A program made the translations under genes and the position numbers. This document shows positions 35,165-44,051 of a stretch of 64,000 nt of DNA, piece by piece. Source of the DNA: Tissierellales bacterium (GTDB lineage Bacteria; Bacillota; Clostridia; Tissierellales; Sedimentibacteraceae); the NCBI GenBank assembly GCA_018433765.1, contig JAHDQO010000001.1:62001-126000 (forward strand). Direction: 5' to 3'. Every line of letters begins with the position of its first letter. Within the stretch, counting starts at the first letter, position 1. The notes under the pieces are model-generated. The model saw only the letters and a list, made by a program, of their open reading frames with translations. It did no database searches and was not told where the DNA came from.

Positions 35165-36047
35165 AATCATCTTCATCAACTAATTTTCCAAACTTCGGTC
35201 CATTCCCCCATGCAGACACTATAGGTAAAACCTCCATAAAAGCTAATGGATCTTCGCTGGCAACATGTCTTTTTAGAAGCATGGAGTCTCTTGGAGTACA
35301 TATGCAGATAATTTTTTTCTTGACTTCTTTTGTATATGCTCCAGTAATATTATAAATACTAGCTCCTCTTTTTAATTCATTAATTATAAAATCTGTTATA
35401 TTATCAGTTTTACTGCTGATGATTTCTACTCTAACTAATTTTGATCCGAAACCAAATATGACTGTATCTATTACTTTTATAGTTATTACATGATTTATTA
35501 GTGAGTATAAAGCTATAGTTCTATCGAATACAAAAACAGAAGAAGCTATTATTACAAGGTCTATAACTAATAAAATCTGACTTAAACTTATAAAAGGAAA
35601 TAATTTTCTTTTTATTATTTTAGCTACAGTATCAGTACCGCCAGAAGAAAATCCTCTTTTTAAGAGTAATCCAACACCAAAACCATTCATTACAGCGGTA
35701 TATATTGAAGCTAGAAGTATATCATTTTGTATAAAATAAAAATTTAAGCTATCAAAAAATATTAATATTGAAGGAAGTAATATTGATATAAGAACAATTT
35801 TTAAAGCTTCCCTTTTACCTAATAATATCCTAGTACTAATAAGAATTAAAATGGCTAATGAATAGTATATATATGAATATTTTATATTAATTAGTTTTTC
35901 AAGAATTATTGAAATACCAGTAATTCCACCTGTAACTAAACCATTTGGTTTAAGGATAGAAGTTATAGCAAAAGCTGAAAGTGAGCATCCTAATATAACA
36001 AAAATACAATCCCAAAATAATTTATGTAATTTTTCATTTCTAGTCAA
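35163..36047 (-). CDS. YitT-family membrane protein (DUF161/DUF2179)
   Basis: This 294-residue protein has five to six N-terminal membrane segments (LFWDCIFVILGCSLSAFAI, LKPNGLVTGGITGISIILEK, GLLLKRGFSSGGTDTVAKII) and a cytoplasmic C-terminal DUF2179 domain (GASIYNITGAYTKEVKKKIICICTPRD, DEDD-type acidic end). The family is common in Firmicutes with several paralogues per genome; no molecular function is established. It is a single gene, followed by the shared terminator, and its upstream side is occupied by the minus copy of the long inverted repeat. Confidence 0.85.
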   Translation of the reverse strand: MTRNEKLHKLFWDCIFVILGCSLSAFAITSILKPNGLVTGGITGISIILEKLINIKYSYIYYSLAILILISTRILLGKREALKIVLISILLPSILIFFDSLNFYFIQNDILLASIYTAVMNGFGVGLLLKRGFSSGGTDTVAKIIKRKLFPFISLSQILLVIDLVIIASSVFVFDRTIALYSLINHVITIKVIDTVIFGFGSKLVRVEIISSKTDNITDFIINELKRGASIYNITGAYTKEVKKKIICICTPRDSMLLKRHVASEDPLAFMEVLPIVSAWGNGPKFGKLVDEDD

Positions 36048-36081
36048 TTAATTTACCTCTTTTCTTTATAAAAAAATATAG

Positions 36082-36253
36082 CCACGGAAGAACACGGAAT
36101 TGTCTTCCGAAACGAGTGATAAGTAACTAGTAATGAGGAACAAGGTGTAAATTTTCTATGGAAAATTTATTAATTTAAATAAAATTAAAAGTTTTTATTT
36201 ATAAAAAACTATCCTTTAATTCTCCATTCTCATTTCTCATTTCTCCATTCATA
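36082..36253 (-). repeat. Dispersed repeat, minus-strand copy of the long inverted pair
   Basis: 36108-36253 is the near-exact reverse complement of 27418-27564 (about 94% by eye). 36082-36100 CCACGGAAGAACACGGAA continues as the counterpart of the CCGTGG end at 27.66 kb. Between 36260 and 36302 TTAACTATTAAC words follow. Confidence 0.85.
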
Positions 36254-36302
36254 AAAATAAAGCTACCGTAACTTTTCACTATTAACTATTAACTTTAAAC
36301 TA

Positions 36303-36587
36303 TTAACTTTTCTCTATCTTACTTCCATCATCAATTAAATCTATCTCAAGTTTGTCAAAATCAACATCATCTATAAAATCGTCAGCAAAAAACGTTGCCC
36401 TTTTAAATTTATTAAATTCTTTAGTGTGTTTTTCAAGCCACATAGGTATACTTAAATCAAGTTTATAGCAGATTTTTTCAAAGCATTCTTTTCTTTTTAT
36501 ATCTATAGATGCATCTTTTTCAGTCGAAACATCTAAGCTTTCTATTATATGATCTTTTTTTATTATCTTACCCCAAAGTCTATACAT
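36303..36587 (-). CDS. Small conserved protein of unknown function
   Basis: This 94-residue protein starts MYRLWGKIIKKDHIIESLDV and is rich in charged residues, with an acidic C-terminal part (DDFIDDVDFDKLEIDLIDD). I recall short Clostridia proteins beginning RLWGKI(I)K as a conserved family without assigned function, but I cannot verify this here. It has no signal peptide or membrane segment, so it is cytoplasmic. GGAGG lies 7 bases before the ATG (minus strand). It stands alone between two repeat-rich gaps; the upstream gap holds the promoter of the alpha-2-macroglobulin gene on the other strand. Confidence 0.6.
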   Translation of the reverse strand: MYRLWGKIIKKDHIIESLDVSTEKDASIDIKRKECFEKICYKLDLSIPMWLEKHTKEFNKFKRATFFADDFIDDVDFDKLEIDLIDDGSKIEKS

Positions 36588-36927
36588 TAATATACCTCCA
36601 CATATTTTAAGATAAAAGTTAATAGTTAAAAGTTAATAGTTTTGGTTGTAATTTTCTTTAAAAAAATTACTTTTTTTGATGTTCTATGTAGTAAAATTTC
36701 CATAACTTTTATCTTTATACTTTTCACTTTACACTTATTATTGTACACTCATTTAACATTAAAAATATAGGGTTGTCAACCTTAATTTTATTAATATTTA
36801 ATTAAAAACATAACTCTACATCTTATTTATAAAAATATGGTATAATATAAGATATTTTATGTAACTAGTAAAAAATTACTATAACAATAATTTACTAATT
36901 AATTAATATAAATATTGGAGGTACAAA
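36588..36927. other. Divergent region with repeat words and an extended -10 promoter
   Basis: 36610-36640 has two TTAATAGTTAAAAG units. 36690-36740, read on the minus strand, is GTGAAAAGTATAAAG... GTTATGGAAATTTTACT, the block also seen at 13.48, 47.0 and 48.8 kb. The part from 36750 on is unique AT-rich DNA with the promoter at 36838. Confidence 0.55.
36838..36846 (+). promoter_or_regulatory. Extended -10 promoter upstream of the alpha-2-macroglobulin gene
   Basis: TGGTATAAT is a TG-N extended -10 box with a consensus TATAAT. No good -35 box lies 16-18 bases upstream, which fits the extended -10 class. It would give a leader of about 75 bases. Confidence 0.55.
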
Positions 36928-39900
36928 ATGTTAAAAAGAATAGGAATTATTATGCTGTGTATTTTATTGGCACTTTCTGGATGCAGTAAAAAAAATAATG
37001 ATGTTCCAGAAAAGATAGAACCTGAAGAACAGCCAATTGAATATCAACCAACAAGTGCAGACTCAAGTCCAAAAGATTCATATACTTTGACTGCTGAGAG
37101 TGCAGATTCTAGGGGTATTGATATTAATACATCTTTTAAATTACATACTGAAAATGAAAAAGAAAAAGAATTTATTGAACAAAACTTAAGAATACTACCA
37201 GAGCAAGAATTTAAAGTTGAAGAAGTTTCAAAAAAGGAATTTAACATTATTCCATTAACATCACTTAAAAACAACGCAGTATACAAAGTTGAAATGGAAT
37301 TACCAAATTCGAGCAAAAACTATTCATGGGCATTTCAAACAAAGAAACAATTTGAAATAACAGGCACACTACCCTCAAATGATAGTATGTATGTTCCATT
37401 AGATAGTGGTATAGAAATATATTTTACATATGATAATGTTGAAAAAATTGATGAGTATTTTGAAATAGAGCCTAAGGTAGAAGGAAAATTTGTATATGAT
37501 AGAAATACAGCAGTATTTGTACCTGATAAACTTTATGAAAACACAACATATACAGTAAAGATAAAAGAAGGTTTAGGTGTAAAAAATAGTGCATTAAAAA
37601 TGGACGAAGGATATACATTTTCTTTTACTACAATAGAAGAAGATCAGTATTTCTTCTTTAATTCTAAGGGTATAATATATAATTTTACTGAAGAACAAAG
37701 CCCTGTTATTTCTGTGGGGTTGTCTAAAGAATTAGCTAATGAAGAATTTGATATAAATATATATAAATATAATTCTGCGGATGAAATGTTAAAGGATATA
37801 GAAGAATATGAGAAAACTCACAGTTTTGAGCTATATAAAGAAGGAATACCATCAAATTTAAGTAAAGTTCAGTCATTTAATCAAACACCTATTGAAATAA
37901 AGAAAGGATATTCTAGCTTCTATATTTTCACAATACCTGAAAAGATAGAAAAAGGACATTATTTAGTAGAATATATTAATAAAGATAAAAAATATTATCA
38001 TTATATACAAATAAATAATTTATTAGTGTACAATGCAGGTTTTGATAAAGAACAAATAACATGTGTATCAGATAGTAGAACTAATGTACCTATTGTAAAT
38101 GCAAACGTTCAAGTAGAAGACAGTGAAATTGTTAAAACAAATGGTGATGGCATTGCTGTGACAAACTATGTTGAAGAGAAAAATATATATTATTATAACC
38201 ATTGTCAGAATTTTACGGTTGAGGCAGAAGGATATGAAAAATTTATAGGCAGAAGTCCAAGCGATATATATTATGGCTATTATGGATTTGAAAATGTTAA
38301 AGATTCACAAGAATATTGGAAATATATGTATACGGATAGATCGAAATATCTTCCTGACGACACTATAAACATATGGGGTTATATTAATCCTAAAACAGGA
38401 GAACCTCCTAAAAATCTTAAGCTGCACCTTATATCAGACGGATGGGGGAAACATGAAATAGATGTGAAAGAAGTCAAATTGTCAAGCATAGGCACTTTTG
38501 AAGGAAGTTTTTCTTTTGAAGGACTTACACCTGGATCTTATTATATATGTTTAAGAAGTGGAGAAAATGATATAATTTGTTCACAAATGGATGTATGCGA
38601 ATATACTAAACCGTTATATAAACTTAGTGGTGGATTTAATAAAGAATATATATCTTTAGGAGAAAGTATAAAATTTAATGTAGAGTGTAACTTTTTTGAT
38701 GGTACACCGGTTTCGAGTATTGATTTAGGTCTTAATTATTATTCTTATAGAATAGAAAATAGCTCAGAATTTAATAAAACTAATAAAGACGGCAAGAGTG
38801 AAATAGTAGTAACTCCAGAAACAAGTGATACGTCGTGGTACCCTATAAATATAAATTGCGAAATATATAATAAAAATGCTGAAGATCAGGAAGTTCGAAT
38901 AATTGATAATTTTACTTTATTACCTAAAGATAAAATGATAGAGATAGAAATGCATGAAGAAAGTGAAGATCAATATGCTGAAATACTTTTTCATGAGCTT
39001 GATTCAAGTAAGTATAATAAAAATAAAGATTTCCAATACAAAGATATGAGAGGTGTGCCTTTAGATGAAACACTTCATTTGAAAATCACAGAAGAATATT
39101 ATGTTAAGACTCTTAACAATGAGTATTACGATTATATAAACAAAGTTAATAAAAAAATATACGATTATGAACAACGCTCTAGGATTATAAGGGACGAAGA
39201 TATTAATACAGTAAATGGGAGATTTATATTAGACTGCAATAGCATGAAGAATTCCAACAGCAACTATGAAATAGAAGTTTCATATAAAGAAAATGAAAAT
39301 AAAATTGTAGAACATGAACATTATAGATACTCATATAGAGGAAGTACTAGTAGCGATAAAGAAGATTTTTATTCGTTAGAAATAGAAGAGGATATAGAAA
39401 AAGAACGAAAATTAAAAACTGATGAGACATACAACTATTATTTAGCATGTAATGATTATAAAGTAGAAAGTACACAAAATGATAGATTATTAGTTCTAAC
39501 AATGCAAAAAGGTCTCTTGGATTATGAAATTTTAGAAGATACTCAAGGAGTATTTAAGTTTGAAGAAAAACATATACCTGATGTATATCTAAAAGGTATA
39601 TATATAAATGATGGTAAGCTAATAATAGCTGAACATTATGAACATGTTATATATGACTATTCTGAAAGAAACATTAATTTTAAGGTTGAGACAGATAAAG
39701 AAGATTATAAGCCCGGTGATGAAGTAACGCTTAATATAGAAGCTAAAGACAATGATGGGAATCCATGTATAGCAGATATTAATGTGAGTGTAGTTGATGA
39801 AGCATTTTTTGCAATGTATAACTCAGAAGCAAATCCATTAAAGAGTATATATGCTCATAAGTATATAACAGGAATGCTATATGAGTTTACTTCTTACGAA

Positions 39901-41814
39901 GATATAGGTCTGGATTATAGAGGTATGGCAGAAAAAGGCGGTGGTGGTGATAATTATGTTGTAAGATATGATTTTAAAGATAACGCATTGTTCAAATCTC
40001 TAAAAACTAATTTAAATGGCAAAGCAACAGTGAAATTTAAGTTACCTGATAATTTAACTTCATGGAGAATAACCTATCAAGGTGTAAGTGATAAAATGTA
40101 CGCAGGTTCAGGTAAAATTAATATTAATACAAAACTTCCGTTCTTTGTAGATACTATATTAGGTAAAACGTATATAACTAAAGATAACCCATGCATAACA
40201 ATACGAACTTTTGGTGAACAGGTAAATAAAGATGATGAAATTTCTTATGTCATTGAATCAGTACATGAAGGTAACGTAAATAAGAAAACTATAGGACAAA
40301 AAGGGAAAGCAGGAGAGTATACAAATATAAAGCTGGGAAAACTTCAAAAAGGTAAATACAAGGTAACTGTATACGCATCCAATGAGCAGTATAAAGATGC
40401 AGTAGAGCAGGAATTTGAAGTTGTTGATTCAACAGTATACTTTTCTCATAAAAAATATTATAAAGTATCAAATAACATGAAGTTTAGTAAAGTGTATTCA
40501 AATGCAGAAGTGATTTTTTTCAACGAGAGCGACTCGAGATTTTTTGAATGCTTAAATGATTTAATATATGGTTATGGTTATAGATTAGATCAATTACTTG
40601 CAGATGAAATAGCTTATAATTATTTGGTGGAAAACTTTGATTATGAAAATTATACAACAAAAAAACAATCATACAAAGATTATCAAATGAACGATGGAGG
40701 TATAGGAATTTTAAAATATGCTTCATCTGATGCGGAATTTAGTGCTAAAATTGCTAGTTTAACACATGATGAATTCAATAACGAAAAACTCAAGAACTAT
40801 TTTATGAGCATTTTAGAAGATCACGATTCGGACTCAATAAGTGTAGCAGCAGCATATTGGGGATTGAGTACTTACAATGAACCTTTATTACTAAATATAT
40901 ATGAATTATTAGAAACAACAGAGCTTGGATATAAAGAAAAACTATACCTTGCATTAGCTTTGGCTGAATATGGAGATATAGATGGAGCTGAAAAGATATT
41001 TAGAGAAAATAATTTTATTAAACATATTACAGATACAGCTTTTGTAGATTATGATGAAGATGAAACAAATAATCTTGAGGCAACTGCTTTATCAGCTGTA
41101 CTAGCTTTGAAACTTCAAGATTATGAAATAGGTGATAAGTTATTTAATTATATTGCAGAAAAAGATTCAGATTATATTCTCACAAATATTGAAAAATTAA
41201 TATATATATTAAATAGAAACATAATGGAGACTGAACAAATTAAAGCTCTTAAAGGAGAATTAACAGTTAAAATAGGAGGAGAAACGAAGAAAATAGAATT
41301 AAACTATACTAAACCTGAGAGTGTTTATGTTACCGCAAAAGAACTTCAAAATATAAAGATAAGCAATGTAAAAAGTGATATAGGCTGTTATGTTAAAGCA
41401 TTAGGCGGAGTAAATGATTTAAAAGAAAGCAAAACAGAATTATACACTATTGAGAAAAAATATAAAGTTAAAGAAGAGTATAAAACAACATTTAAACAAT
41501 CTGATTTGGTTGAGGTTATTGTTTTTCCACACTTTACTGAAGATGCAGATACAGGTTATTATCAAATTACAGATTTTGTACCTGCAGGTTTTAGATATGT
41601 AAGAGGAAAGGAATCACATGTATCAATTCCTATTGAACAATCAGGACAAAAATTAGTGTTTAGATATAATCATAGCAAAGATACATATAAAGCTATAACA
41701 TACTATATTCAAGCAGTACAACCGGGAACATATACATCAGACCATACAGTAATTAAACGATTCATAGGTACTGATTTAAACTATACAGAACAGGAAGAAT
41801 TGGTAATTAATTGA
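36928..41814 (+). CDS. Giant alpha-2-macroglobulin-like lipoprotein without thioester motif
   Basis: This 1628-residue protein has a lipoprotein signal (LLALSGCSKK, C19). Residues 100-235 contain Ig-like 'Big' domains (YVPLDSGIEIYFTYDNVEK, PDKLYENTTYTVKI), followed by macroglobulin domains (LTPGSYYICLRSGEN, YKPGDEVTLNIEAKDNDG), and from about 1070 a C-terminal half typical of bacterial alpha-2-macroglobulins (NLTSWRITYQGVSDKMYAG, helical alpha-alpha barrel, final receptor-like domain). Family members trap attacking proteases by a GCxEQ thioester. Here the equivalent place reads GYGYRLDQ (1215-1222), so cysteine is lost and covalent trapping is unlikely. It would sit on the outer membrane face. 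A MEMO-like lipoprotein follows. Confidence 0.78.
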   Translation: MLKRIGIIMLCILLALSGCSKKNNDVPEKIEPEEQPIEYQPTSADSSPKDSYTLTAESADSRGIDINTSFKLHTENEKEKEFIEQNLRILPEQEFKVEEVSKKEFNIIPLTSLKNNAVYKVEMELPNSSKNYSWAFQTKKQFEITGTLPSNDSMYVPLDSGIEIYFTYDNVEKIDEYFEIEPKVEGKFVYDRNTAVFVPDKLYENTTYTVKIKEGLGVKNSALKMDEGYTFSFTTIEEDQYFFFNSKGIIYNFTEEQSPVISVGLSKELANEEFDINIYKYNSADEMLKDIEEYEKTHSFELYKEGIPSNLSKVQSFNQTPIEIKKGYSSFYIFTIPEKIEKGHYLVEYINKDKKYYHYIQINNLLVYNAGFDKEQITCVSDSRTNVPIVNANVQVEDSEIVKTNGDGIAVTNYVEEKNIYYYNHCQNFTVEAEGYEKFIGRSPSDIYYGYYGFENVKDSQEYWKYMYTDRSKYLPDDTINIWGYINPKTGEPPKNLKLHLISDGWGKHEIDVKEVKLSSIGTFEGSFSFEGLTPGSYYICLRSGENDIICSQMDVCEYTKPLYKLSGGFNKEYISLGESIKFNVECNFFDGTPVSSIDLGLNYYSYRIENSSEFNKTNKDGKSEIVVTPETSDTSWYPININCEIYNKNAEDQEVRIIDNFTLLPKDKMIEIEMHEESEDQYAEILFHELDSSKYNKNKDFQYKDMRGVPLDETLHLKITEEYYVKTLNNEYYDYINKVNKKIYDYEQRSRIIRDEDINTVNGRFILDCNSMKNSNSNYEIEVSYKENENKIVEHEHYRYSYRGSTSSDKEDFYSLEIEEDIEKERKLKTDETYNYYLACNDYKVESTQNDRLLVLTMQKGLLDYEILEDTQGVFKFEEKHIPDVYLKGIYINDGKLIIAEHYEHVIYDYSERNINFKVETDKEDYKPGDEVTLNIEAKDNDGNPCIADINVSVVDEAFFAMYNSEANPLKSIYAHKYITGMLYEFTSYEDIGLDYRGMAEKGGGGDNYVVRYDFKDNALFKSLKTNLNGKATVKFKLPDNLTSWRITYQGVSDKMYAGSGKININTKLPFFVDTILGKTYITKDNPCITIRTFGEQVNKDDEISYVIESVHEGNVNKKTIGQKGKAGEYTNIKLGKLQKGKYKVTVYASNEQYKDAVEQEFEVVDSTVYFSHKKYYKVSNNMKFSKVYSNAEVIFFNESDSRFFECLNDLIYGYGYRLDQLLADEIAYNYLVENFDYENYTTKKQSYKDYQMNDGGIGILKYASSDAEFSAKIASLTHDEFNNEKLKNYFMSILEDHDSDSISVAAAYWGLSTYNEPLLLNIYELLETTELGYKEKLYLALALAEYGDIDGAEKIFRENNFIKHITDTAFVDYDEDETNNLEATALSAVLALKLQDYEIGDKLFNYIAEKDSDYILTNIEKLIYILNRNIMETEQIKALKGELTVKIGGETKKIELNYTKPESVYVTAKELQNIKISNVKSDIGCYVKALGGVNDLKESKTELYTIEKKYKVKEEYKTTFKQSDLVEVIVFPHFTEDADTGYYQITDFVPAGFRYVRGKESHVSIPIEQSGQKLVFRYNHSKDTYKAITYYIQAVQPGTYTSDHTVIKRFIGTDLNYTEQEELVIN

Positions 41815-41870
41815 ATGGAGAAATGAGAATGGAGAATTAAGGGATAGTTTTCCGTGTTCTTCCGTGGTCA
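41814..41870 (+). repeat. Short copy of the dispersed repeat
   Basis: GAATGGAGAAATGAGAATGG, then GAGAATTAAGGGATAGTTTTC and CGTGTTCTTCCGTGG: the two ends of the 27.4-27.67 kb repeat joined with the middle part missing. It fills the gap between the alpha-2-macroglobulin and MEMO-like genes; the stop codon of the former overlaps its first bases. Confidence 0.75.
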
Positions 41871-41884
41871 ATTAGAGGAGTTTT

Positions 41885-42766
41885 ATGAAAAAGATTAAAT
41901 TTTATATAATTAGCCTGATAGTCATTTTATTACTATCAGGCTGTAATAGTGTTATTGAAGATGAGAAGACGATTAATTATATTAAAAACAAATCTTCTCT
42001 TGAATGTATTTATTTTAGTGAAGAAGATTTTGTTAATATAAAGCAGTTCGAAACTAAGCATAAAATAGACGGAGAAATAAAAGGAGGAATAATACCTCAT
42101 CATCTCCTAGCTAAAGATATAATTCATGAATTTTTTAGAACTGTACAATCAAATAAATATGATTTAATAGTATTAATAGGCCCTGACCATAAGAGCAAAG
42201 ATGGGAAAAGAGTATTAACAACCTTAAAAGACTGGCAGACTCCATTTGGAGTACTTGAGACAGATAAAGAGATAACTAAAGATCTTATAAATAAAAATAT
42301 ACTAACTAAAGAAGACGATAAAATGGAAAAAGAACATTCAGTTGCGTCATTAGTTTCTTTTGTGAAATATTATTTTCCAGATTGCAAGGTTGTTTCTGCT
42401 GCATTATCATGTTACCTAGACATGAAAGATATCAAAGTTTTATCTGATAGTATTTATGAAGAAATAAAAGACAGGAGAGTTTTGATAATTGCATCAGTTG
42501 ATTTTTCACATTATTTATCATATGAAGAAGCTAATAAAAAAGATAAGATAACTAAACAAGCATTATTAGATAGGGATATAAGAAAAATATATTCTTTTAC
42601 TAATGATAATATGGATTCACCAGAAACTATTATTACACTACTTAATATTATGAAAGAACTGAAATTTAATAAAGAAACGATTTTACGAAATTTAAATTCA
42701 TTTGATATAGTTAAAAAAAGCAATGAAGGAACAACCAGTTATTTTAGTGTTGTTTATTATAAATAG
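41885..42766 (+). CDS. MEMO1 / AmmeMemoRadiSam protein B-like lipoprotein
   Basis: This 293-residue protein has a lipobox (ILLLSGCNS, C20) and the MEMO1 fold motifs: GGIIPHHLLAKDII, LIGPDHKSKDG, a conserved EHSVASLVSFVKYYFP, and VDFSHYLSYEEANKKD. The histidines in IPHH, GPDH, EHS and DFSH match the putative metal site of the MEMO / class III extradiol dioxygenase-like fold. Its partners in the AmmeMemoRadiSam system (AMMECR1 domain and a radical SAM protein) are not in the window, and export by a lipoprotein signal is unusual for a cytoplasmic-type enzyme. GAGGAG precedes the ATG, and a strong terminator follows. Confidence 0.77.
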   Translation: MKKIKFYIISLIVILLLSGCNSVIEDEKTINYIKNKSSLECIYFSEEDFVNIKQFETKHKIDGEIKGGIIPHHLLAKDIIHEFFRTVQSNKYDLIVLIGPDHKSKDGKRVLTTLKDWQTPFGVLETDKEITKDLINKNILTKEDDKMEKEHSVASLVSFVKYYFPDCKVVSAALSCYLDMKDIKVLSDSIYEEIKDRRVLIIASVDFSHYLSYEEANKKDKITKQALLDRDIRKIYSFTNDNMDSPETIITLLNIMKELKFNKETILRNLNSFDIVKKSNEGTTSYFSVVYYK

Positions 42767-42794
42767 CCAGCTAACTTTAATTAGCTGGCTATTT
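42761..42794. terminator. Bidirectional terminator
   Basis: AAATAGCCAGCTAA, loop CTTTAA, TTAGCTGGCTATTT: a perfect 14-bp stem overlapping the TAG stop of the MEMO-like gene and serving the convergent DUF6612-like gene as well. Confidence 0.85.
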
Positions 42795-42805
42795 ATATAA
42801 TTTAG

Positions 42806-43762
42806 TTAAACTCCGTACGGCATTTCCATTTCTTTAGCGTCAAGTGCTTCTTGAGGTATTTCAAAATCTTCACAATTATTTATATTATCGTAATATACTT
42901 CTGTTTTACCTTTCATGCTGCCAAAAGTATTGCTGATTTCATTTTTTACTTCTTCTGTTAATGATTCATCTTCCATTAAAACACTTTTTATTCCTTCGAA
43001 CATAGGCTGCATATCAGCAGATAATTTAATCATACTGTAGTCTTCTTTTGAAAACCAAATTTCATATACAACATTTTCTAAAGAAGCAATAAGTTTATTC
43101 ATTAATTCCTCTTGGTTGCCATCAGGTAAAAATGTTTCATTTAAACCATATTGATTAAGTAATTCTGTCATATATTCAGAATTCAGTTTATATTGAGCTT
43201 TATAAGCTTCAACACCATCAACTGTTTCTTCGCCTATAATTTCGCCACTCTTATAAAATTTTTCATATTCTTTTATATAATCAAGACCTTGTAATTGCTG
43301 ATTAGCCAGTTCAGGATTATCAATTACTGATTTAAACCATTCACCCATACTGTATTGATATATTATATATTTACCATCTTCAGCTACCATATATTGTTCC
43401 ATAGTTTGTTTTTCTGGAACAAATGCATCTTCATTTGCATTTTCATCTTCAAGGCTATAATTAATTTCTATATTTGTTTTAGATTTCAATGGTTCTACAA
43501 ATATTATACTATTAGAATCCATATGAACATTAATAGCAACATTTTCACCAGTTTCCATATTAGGCATAAACATTGTCATGTCCATTAATTGTTTCATTTC
43601 TAAATTTTCAACTTTACTATATAGTTCAGATGATTTTTGTATAAGCTCCATAGCTTCAGGATATATATCCTCTAGTTCTTCTGTTTTAGCATCATTTTGA
43701 CATCCACATGCTATTATAAATAAACCAATTATTATTGACAATAGCATAAGTTTCTTTTTCAT
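42806..43762 (-). CDS. DUF6612-like lipoprotein
   Basis: This 318-residue protein has a lipoprotein signal (GLFIIACGCQND; C in ACGC or the next cysteine) and an extracellular domain with MELIQKSSELYSKVENLEMKQLMDM, NIEINYSLEDENANED and VYEIWFSKEDYSMIKLSADMQP. This 'substrate lipoprotein' pattern, a helix followed by a beta half-barrel reminiscent of LolA/LppX folds, is what Firmicute DUF6612 proteins show. The function is not known; carrying a hydrophobic molecule is a guess from the fold. It is a single gene with GGAGG upstream on the minus strand. Confidence 0.65.
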   Translation of the reverse strand: MKKKLMLLSIIIGLFIIACGCQNDAKTEELEDIYPEAMELIQKSSELYSKVENLEMKQLMDMTMFMPNMETGENVAINVHMDSNSIIFVEPLKSKTNIEINYSLEDENANEDAFVPEKQTMEQYMVAEDGKYIIYQYSMGEWFKSVIDNPELANQQLQGLDYIKEYEKFYKSGEIIGEETVDGVEAYKAQYKLNSEYMTELLNQYGLNETFLPDGNQEELMNKLIASLENVVYEIWFSKEDYSMIKLSADMQPMFEGIKSVLMEDESLTEEVKNEISNTFGSMKGKTEVYYDNINNCEDFEIPQEALDAKEMEMPYGV

Positions 43763-43980
43763 TTTTTTGTATCCTCCAATAAATTTTTATGTTTAACATC
43801 TCTATATAATCTAACAAATTATATCTAATTATGCAATAGACAATTTAAAATTGTATAAATAATAATAGAGTAAAATAATAGTATTTATAGAATGTTTTAT
43901 GTACAAGGAATTGCTGTGTATTATACAGCTTATTTTTAGATTTCAATTAAAAAATGTTACAGAAAACGTTTCTAAAGTAC

Positions 43981-44009
43981 TTGAAGTTTAACCCATTTTA
44001 ATATAAAAT
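43981..44009 (+). promoter_or_regulatory. Promoter of the EF-G-like gene
   Basis: TTGAAG (43981-43986), 17 bases, TAAAAT (44004-44009). The start codon lies about 35 bases further on. Confidence 0.6.
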
Positions 44010-44051
44010 ATACTAAAAGTTAAATGCAGAAATAAGTTAGGAGGAAAGTAG

